Virus record (IMG/VR): IMGVR_UViG_3300032323_000964
Span: 1-20,671 of that record
Length of the DNA: 20,671 bases
Source: a virus
Direction: 5' to 3' (one strand)
Position numbers and translations under genes: made by a program. Of this stretch, positions 19,988-20,671 are shown in pieces; within the stretch, counting starts at the first letter, position 1, and every line of letters starts with the position of its first letter. Under the pieces are notes generated by a model that was not told the DNA's origin, ran no database searches, and worked only from the letters and a program-made list of their open reading frames with translations.

Positions 19988-20290
19988 TTTTGGTACAAAG
20001 TACAATAAGTAGTTATGGTACAAAGTACAATAAGTACCTGTCACGCGCCTACGCGCACGCACGCACATACGCGCGCGCATACATACGCGCCTACGCGCAC
20101 GCACAAATGAATTACTTATGGTACAAAGTACAATAAGTATTTAGTTATGGTAAAAAGTACAATAAGTCTTTGCTTAGTTATTGTAAAAAGTACAATAAGT
20201 GAGCTCAATTAGTTATTGTATAAAGTACAATAAGGTTAGTGTCATTTGGACACTAAGTAATCTCCTTACTTATGGTAAAAAGTACAATAA
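19988..20290. repeat. Seven copies of a 21-bp near-palindrome (family I iterons)
   Basis: Core: left arm TTATGGTAC, centre AAA, right arm GTACAATAA. Copies at 19,988-20,008; 20,013-20,033; 20,116-20,136; 20,145-20,165; 20,178-20,198; 20,213-20,233; 20,270-20,290. The right arm is unchanged in all seven; the left arm varies (TTTTGGTAC, TTATGGTAA, TTATTGTAA, TTATTGTAT). All copies have the same orientation and most are followed by GT. Likely binding sites for a dimeric protein, such as a replication initiator, partition protein or repressor. Confidence 0.92.
20042..20104. repeat. Alternating purine-pyrimidine CG/CA tract with 20-bp direct repeat
   Basis: A run of ACGCGC/CACGCA/TACGCG alternation, prone to left-handed (Z) DNA, between family I copies 2 and 3. 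The same 20 bases occur at 20,043-20,062 and 20,085-20,104 (ACGCGCCTACGCGCACGCAC). Far more GC-rich than its surroundings. Confidence 0.85.
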
Positions 20291-20365
20291 GTAGTTAGTG
20301 TCATAACTACACTAAGTAGTAAGTGTCATTTGGACACTAAGTAGTAAGTGTCATTTGGACACTAA
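20236..20365. repeat. Four copies of a second 21-bp palindrome (family II iterons)
   Basis: Core: arms TTAGTGTC and GACACTAA with centre ATTTG. Copies at 20,236-20,256; 20,295-20,315 (centre changed, ATAACT); 20,320-20,340; 20,345-20,365. The last two start TAAGTGTC. The last three are spaced exactly 25 bp centre to centre. Same length as family I and interleaved with it (one family I copy lies between the first and second). Confidence 0.92.
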
Positions 20366-20506
20366 GTGTTTTCTCCCCCCTTTATCCCCATCTACTCAAA
20401 AAAAATTTATCCCCTTTGCCCTTCTGTAACCCTTATAAACATTGGGATATAGAGAAAATCTATAGAGCCTATAGATAAAATCGATGAAAATATTTTCAAA
20501 AAGCCA
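20366..20506. other. AT-rich, origin-like stretch with DnaA-box-like sites and palindromes
   Basis: No gene seen. Contains TTATCCCCA at 20,382-20,390 and TTATCCCCT at 20,407-20,415 (one and two mismatches to the DnaA box TTATNCACA), a dyad TCTATAG-AGC-CTATAGA at 20,459-20,475, and an exact 14-bp palindrome TGAAAATATTTTCA at 20,485-20,498. Together with the iterons this resembles a replication origin, but no experiment or skew is available here. Confidence 0.5.
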
Positions 20507-20536
20507 TTGCCGAACAAAAAGAAAGCCCTAGTATTG
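20507..20536 (+). promoter_or_regulatory. Candidate plus-strand promoter before the right-edge ORF
   Basis: TTG at 20,507-20,509, 19-base spacer, then TAGTATTG at 20,529-20,536 (one mismatch to TAnnTTTG), 4 bases before the ATG at 20,541. If real, the transcript would be leaderless or the true start lies further right. Confidence 0.4.
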
Positions 20537-20540
20537 CACC

Positions 20541-20671
20541 ATGAAACAACGACAAACACACAACGCAACAACGCAACTACGCACCACGCTACACACACAT
20601 GAGGGTGCTATTATAAGCGCCACACGTGAGGCACGTGTTAAGCATGGACAAAAGGACACAACGAACGGCGC
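20541..20671 (+). CDS. Start of a plus-strand ORF (partial, runs off window)
   Basis: Open from ATG at 20,541 for 43 codons to the window edge: MKQRQTHNATTQLRTTLHTH, then EGAIISATREARVKHGQKDT. Basic, with Thr/His-rich start that partly reflects an ACA/CAC-rich DNA run, so the first part may be untranslated; HEGAIISATREARVKHG looks more protein-like. It would be the first gene of a rightward (perhaps early/replication) operon. It contains a 7-bp dyad ACACGTG/CACGTGT at 20,622-20,638. Function unknown. Confidence 0.35.
   Translation, partial: MKQRQTHNATTQLRTTLHTHEGAIISATREARVKHGQKDTTNG

Noticed and set aside
19912-20136. Plus-strand 74-codon reading frame through the CG/CA tract
   Set aside because: The product is a low-complexity Ala/Arg/Tyr/His run that simply translates the alternating CG/CA DNA and two dyads; no start signal or conserved pattern.
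19988-20365. CRISPR array
   Set aside because: Repeats are short palindromes of two kinds, gaps between them are 2-100 bases and are partly linkers rather than unique spacers of constant length, and there is no cas gene.

Overview
The window looks like about 20.7 kb of the late (structural, lysis and packaging) arm of a tailed double-stranded DNA phage of a Bacteroidota host. The host inference rests on the recurrent promoter element TAnnTTTG, the -7 box of Bacteroidota sigma-A promoters, in front of most transcription units, the near absence of Shine-Dalgarno sites, and fibre domains common in Bacteroidota phages. A freshwater or metagenomic origin is plausible but is inference. Almost every gene reads on the minus strand, so transcription runs from the right end towards the left.

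Layout, right to left: (1) 19,860-20,540 is non-coding and holds eleven 21-bp dyads of two families, a Z-DNA-prone CG/CA tract, two DnaA-box-like sites and palindromes, resembling a replication origin or a large protein-binding array; a plus-strand ORF opens at 20,541 and leaves the window. (2) 18,953-19,862 has two one-gene units, each with its own promoter and terminator. (3) 17,002-18,875 is a phage groEL-groES operon. (4) 16,596-17,042 is the only complete plus-strand gene, a probable winged-helix-like regulator, divergent from (5) a five-gene unit of small, very basic proteins (15,352-16,553). (6) 13,704-15,326 is a one-gene unit for a large putative virion protein. (7) From 13,606 leftward lies a densely coupled operon: three paralogous fibre-like proteins with small genes between them, a cassette of tiny membrane and coiled-coil proteins, a holin-like protein, an M15 peptidase endolysin, a possible single-molecule spanin, another virion fibre with a TNF/C1q-like C-terminus, a tandem GroES-like protein, a possible small terminase and the large terminase, which runs off the left end.

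How it fits together: the lysis cassette (M15 endolysin, holin-like protein, one or two spanin candidates) sits between adsorption proteins and packaging genes. Genes inside the operon are joined by one-base (TAATG) or four-base (ATGA) stop/start overlaps, suggesting translational coupling in place of ribosome-binding sites. The phage appears to bring its own folding machine (GroEL, a conventional GroES, and a second double-GroES-like protein beside the terminase), presumably for capsid or fibre folding. The most unusual regions are the right-end dyad array, the tandem GroES-like gene, and the repeat-linked fibre trio. No tRNA, CRISPR, insertion sequence, integrase or reverse transcriptase was recognised.
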